A stretch of 7,953 bases of DNA, taken from NCBI GenBank assembly GCA_020628755.1, contig JAHDEQ010000194.1, positions 1-7,953 of the forward strand. The letters run 5' to 3'. How positions within the stretch are numbered: position 1 is the first letter of the stretch; each line of letters begins with the position of its first letter. This DNA comes from Saprospiraceae bacterium (GTDB lineage Bacteria; Bacteroidota; Bacteroidia; Chitinophagales; Saprospiraceae). The notes under the pieces were generated by a model, which did not search any database, was not told the DNA's origin, and worked only from the letters and a program-made list of their open reading frames with translations. The position numbers and the translations under genes were made by a program. Positions 5,912 through 7,953 of the stretch are shown here, piece by piece.

Positions 5912-5941
5912 CGCTAAGTTTCACAGAGTAACACAAAGTTT
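5912..5941. repeat. Three degenerate 10-base units between the two FGE-fold genes
   Basis: Three consecutive 10-mers read CGCTAAGTTT, CACAGAGTAA and CACAAAGTTT (5912-5921, 5922-5931, 5932-5941), followed by T's. They fill most of the 55-base gap between the stop of the larger gene and the start of the smaller one. Similar CACAGAG/CACAAAG strings occur, as I recall, as dispersed intergenic repeats in several bacteria, including Bacteroidota. The role is unknown. Confidence 0.4.
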
Positions 5942-5943
5942 TT

Positions 5944-7884
5944 TTATTCAATAACATCCATGAATACTCGAAATCCAATGGCTGGCGAAATGTCTTTGTA
6001 TTGTTTTTGAGATTGTATTTTACAATCTTCGGGTTTGTCTTCCCAACTACCGCCTTTGGCGATGCCTTTTTCTTGTACCATTTCGGCTACATTGCCACAA
6101 AGTCCGTATAGACCCTTGTCATTTGGAAAATAGGCATCGGCTTTTACTGGAAAGAAGCCACCATCATTGGCTGGGTGAGGGGCTTTACAATCAGTGCACT
6201 GAGGCTCTTCGGATACATAGAAGTTTGAGAGGTAGCAGCCTTTGGCATTCTTATAGTAATAACCGCCCCAGGGATATACAGCTTGGTCACGACCAGCTTG
6301 GGCAGCATCCATCCATTCTTGCTCAGAAGGAAGGCGAAATTTGACTTTACTAAAACTACTTTTTTTACGAGGAGTATTATTGTAAACATTGGTCATCCAA
6401 TCGCAATAAATTTTTGCTGCTTCATAAGAGATATTTTGAACTGGCGTAAATCCCTCATCTGGATCTCCATGATAATTGTAAACTTCTTCGCTAATGTTTT
6501 GGTGCATGGCTGGCAGCAATGCACGCCAATCGGTTTTGGTTGTTTTACAAACTTCGAGAAGGTCAAATTTTTTATTTTTAAGCAAATCCATCAAAAAACG
6601 TTCGTATTGTTCGTTGGTCACTTCTGTATCGTAAGCCCATTTTTTAGCTTCTATTTCGACTAGACCTTTTTCGAGTTCTTTGTGGGTTAGAATGGATTCG
6701 ATTTTTCCATATTGGATGCTTTGTTGTTGGAGGTAGCCAATAATTTCGTCTTCACGACTGCCTGCTTTGGCAATTCGTTTGCTGAGGCGTTCAATTTCTT
6801 TTGCTTGGTCAAATTGTTCATTTTCGAGGTACCATTTATGCAAAAGCATAAATGCGGGGATATAGTTCATGTTCAGTTGATTAAGAATAGATGCACTAAA
6901 GTCGTCCTCAAAATTGACCTCCAAATGGTCGGTCAAAAAATGGTTTTCAAAATTATTTTTTAGTACTTCAATATTATTAAACGACGTTTCATTATACTTC
7001 AAAGCCAAGCCCACTAAGTATAAATTATTGCTCAATTGATTGCGAATTTCACGAGACATAGCAATACCTAAATAAACAGGACGATTGAGGTGTTTGACCA
7101 TATAATAACTAATGGCGAGTTGAAAATCCGTCATGTTGACAAAATCTTCTTGTTGATTTGGAAATTCAGGAATATCTAGCTCTTTAAAAATAGCTGCTCT
7201 GTATTTATCTTTCATCAACAGATGAATATTGATAGCATTTACATCTGTTCGTACACCTTTTGCATTTTGTAAAAGCCATATTGGATAAGTATCGTTATCT
7301 CCGTAGGTGAGCAGAATTGCATTTTTCTCAACAGACATTAAAGTGTTGTAATTCCAAGCCAAAAGGCCGGGCGAGGTTTCTTTGCTGTTGTAGAGTTTTT
7401 GACAAAACTCTTTGAGTTTAGCTTTATTTCTATGAATTTCGTGGTAGGCAATCATGCCTTGGTAGGTTTCGTATCGTTCAGGAGCAAGGGTGTATGCTTT
7501 TTCGAGATGATGATACAAATCATGGCTGCCGCCACTATGTGCATAAGCCAAATAATGATACTCAAACGTATTAGGGATGCTTTTTTGCAATTTTGCAAAA
7601 ATAGCGTCTAGGTCAAATGGTTTTTCAGCATCACTAAAAATATTTCCAATACGAGCTGCCTGATAGTAATTCATCCAAGCATCGGTGTTTTGATTATTGG
7701 TATTTAACTCTTGTTTCCAGAGTTGAGCCTGCTCCATGTAATAATCCAAAGGATGAAGGATAAAAGTAAACGGATAAATCTTTTCGGGCTTGGGGTCATT
7801 CAGGGGAGCAGTAGCAAAAGTATTGTTACTTGTAATGCTTAGCAGAAAAGGAAAAATAAGGATTGCGAATAAAAGCTGTTTCAT
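5944..7884 (-). CDS. Exported TPR / GDNDTYP / FGE-fold fusion protein
   Basis: A 646-residue protein with a signal peptide (hydrophobic 4-17, likely cut near the ATA at 24-26). Residues about 45-180 are helical, TPR-like repeats. Residues 188-222 (NAILLTYGDNDTYPIWLLQ, then GVRTDVNAINIHLL) match a motif found in the soluble part of Bacteroidota DUF2723 membrane proteins, here without membrane helices. Residues about 345-410 are again helical. The C-terminal 415-645 is an FGE/SUMF1 fold: EVTNEQYERFL (421-431), FTPVQNISYEAAKIYCDWMT (479-498), FRLPSEQEWMDAAQAG (516-531), GNVAEMVQEKGIAKGGS (597-613), and IGFRVF (636-641). After GGSW the FGE cysteine pair is Asp615 and Cys621 by spacing, so only one is kept and formylglycine synthesis is doubtful. 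C550, C563 and C566 may form a disulfide or bind metal. The ATG at 7882-7884 gives the signal peptide. It shares 17 identical residues with the next gene; the two probably act together at the envelope. Confidence 0.85.
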   Translation of the reverse strand: MKQLLFAILIFPFLLSITSNNTFATAPLNDPKPEKIYPFTFILHPLDYYMEQAQLWKQELNTNNQNTDAWMNYYQAARIGNIFSDAEKPFDLDAIFAKLQKSIPNTFEYHYLAYAHSGGSHDLYHHLEKAYTLAPERYETYQGMIAYHEIHRNKAKLKEFCQKLYNSKETSPGLLAWNYNTLMSVEKNAILLTYGDNDTYPIWLLQNAKGVRTDVNAINIHLLMKDKYRAAIFKELDIPEFPNQQEDFVNMTDFQLAISYYMVKHLNRPVYLGIAMSREIRNQLSNNLYLVGLALKYNETSFNNIEVLKNNFENHFLTDHLEVNFEDDFSASILNQLNMNYIPAFMLLHKWYLENEQFDQAKEIERLSKRIAKAGSREDEIIGYLQQQSIQYGKIESILTHKELEKGLVEIEAKKWAYDTEVTNEQYERFLMDLLKNKKFDLLEVCKTTKTDWRALLPAMHQNISEEVYNYHGDPDEGFTPVQNISYEAAKIYCDWMTNVYNNTPRKKSSFSKVKFRLPSEQEWMDAAQAGRDQAVYPWGGYYYKNAKGCYLSNFYVSEEPQCTDCKAPHPANDGGFFPVKADAYFPNDKGLYGLCGNVAEMVQEKGIAKGGSWEDKPEDCKIQSQKQYKDISPAIGFRVFMDVIE

Positions 7885-7906
7885 TTTTCAGAGATTATTT
7901 TATTGG

Positions 7907-7936
7907 CTTATACACCGCAAGAGGAGGGAGGTTCAA
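7907..7936 (-). promoter_or_regulatory. Weak promoter candidate for the FGE-fold operon
   Basis: On the minus strand TTGAAC (7931-7936) and TATAAG (7907-7912) are 18 bases apart, resembling a -35/-10 pair upstream of the ATG at 7884. The Bacteroidota -7 TAnnTTTG is not matched beyond the TA. The window ends 69 bases upstream of the start codon, so a better promoter could lie outside it. Confidence 0.25.
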
Positions 7937-7953
7937 AAAGAATGGAAAAAAAT

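Noticed and set aside
6123..6663. Several short frames on both strands inside the 646-residue fusion gene
   Set aside because: They overlap the conserved FGE domain in other frames and have no homology that I recognise.
5013..7884. Active formylglycine-generating enzyme with a sulfatase substrate
   Set aside because: The copper-binding cysteine pair is missing in one protein and half missing in the other, and no sulfatase gene is in the window.

Overview
The window looks like chromosomal DNA of a low-GC member of the Bacteroidota. A gliding, T9SS-bearing lineage such as Saprospiria or a relative is plausible, but the genus cannot be fixed from sequence alone. The evidence is family-level: two formylglycine-generating-enzyme-fold (GldJ/GldK-like) exported proteins, an ECF sigma factor paired with a zinc-motif-free single-pass anti-sigma-like protein, almost no Shine-Dalgarno sequences before starts, and a TAnnTTTG-type promoter candidate. 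All six genes lie on the minus strand, so the right end of the window is upstream.

Layout in transcription order (right to left): a 646-residue exported TPR/'GDNDTYP'/FGE fusion (7884-5944); a 291-residue exported FGE-fold paralogue 55 bases downstream (5888-5013), followed by a GC-rich hairpin; an ECF sigma factor with a TTG start (4926-4312), overlapping by 17 bases a membrane-anchored partner, probably its anti-sigma factor (4328-3741); a 505-base AT-rich gene-free region (3740-3236); the replicative helicase gene dnaB (3235-1697), ending in a 24-bp-arm palindrome; and a complete DUF5691-family gene (1537-2).

The most interesting part is the gene-free region upstream of dnaB. It has two perfect, co-oriented DnaA boxes (TTATCCACA) 41 bases apart, flanked by about 77-83% A+T DNA. 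Nearer dnaB is a cluster of hairpins, two of which cannot form together. This could be the chromosomal origin, or a DnaA-controlled leader for dnaB. DnaB itself ends in DSDDIPF, which closely resembles the protein-binding tip of SSB.

A second point of interest is a dispersed hairpin element (1616-1640 and 4981-5005). The two copies keep the same stem length, loop and flanks while changing two base pairs in a compensatory way. The two FGE-fold proteins probably work together at the cell surface or in the periplasm, but neither keeps the full pair of catalytic cysteines. A functional link to the adjacent sigma/anti-sigma pair is only suggested by position. No tRNA, rRNA, CRISPR array, insertion sequence or transposase was seen.
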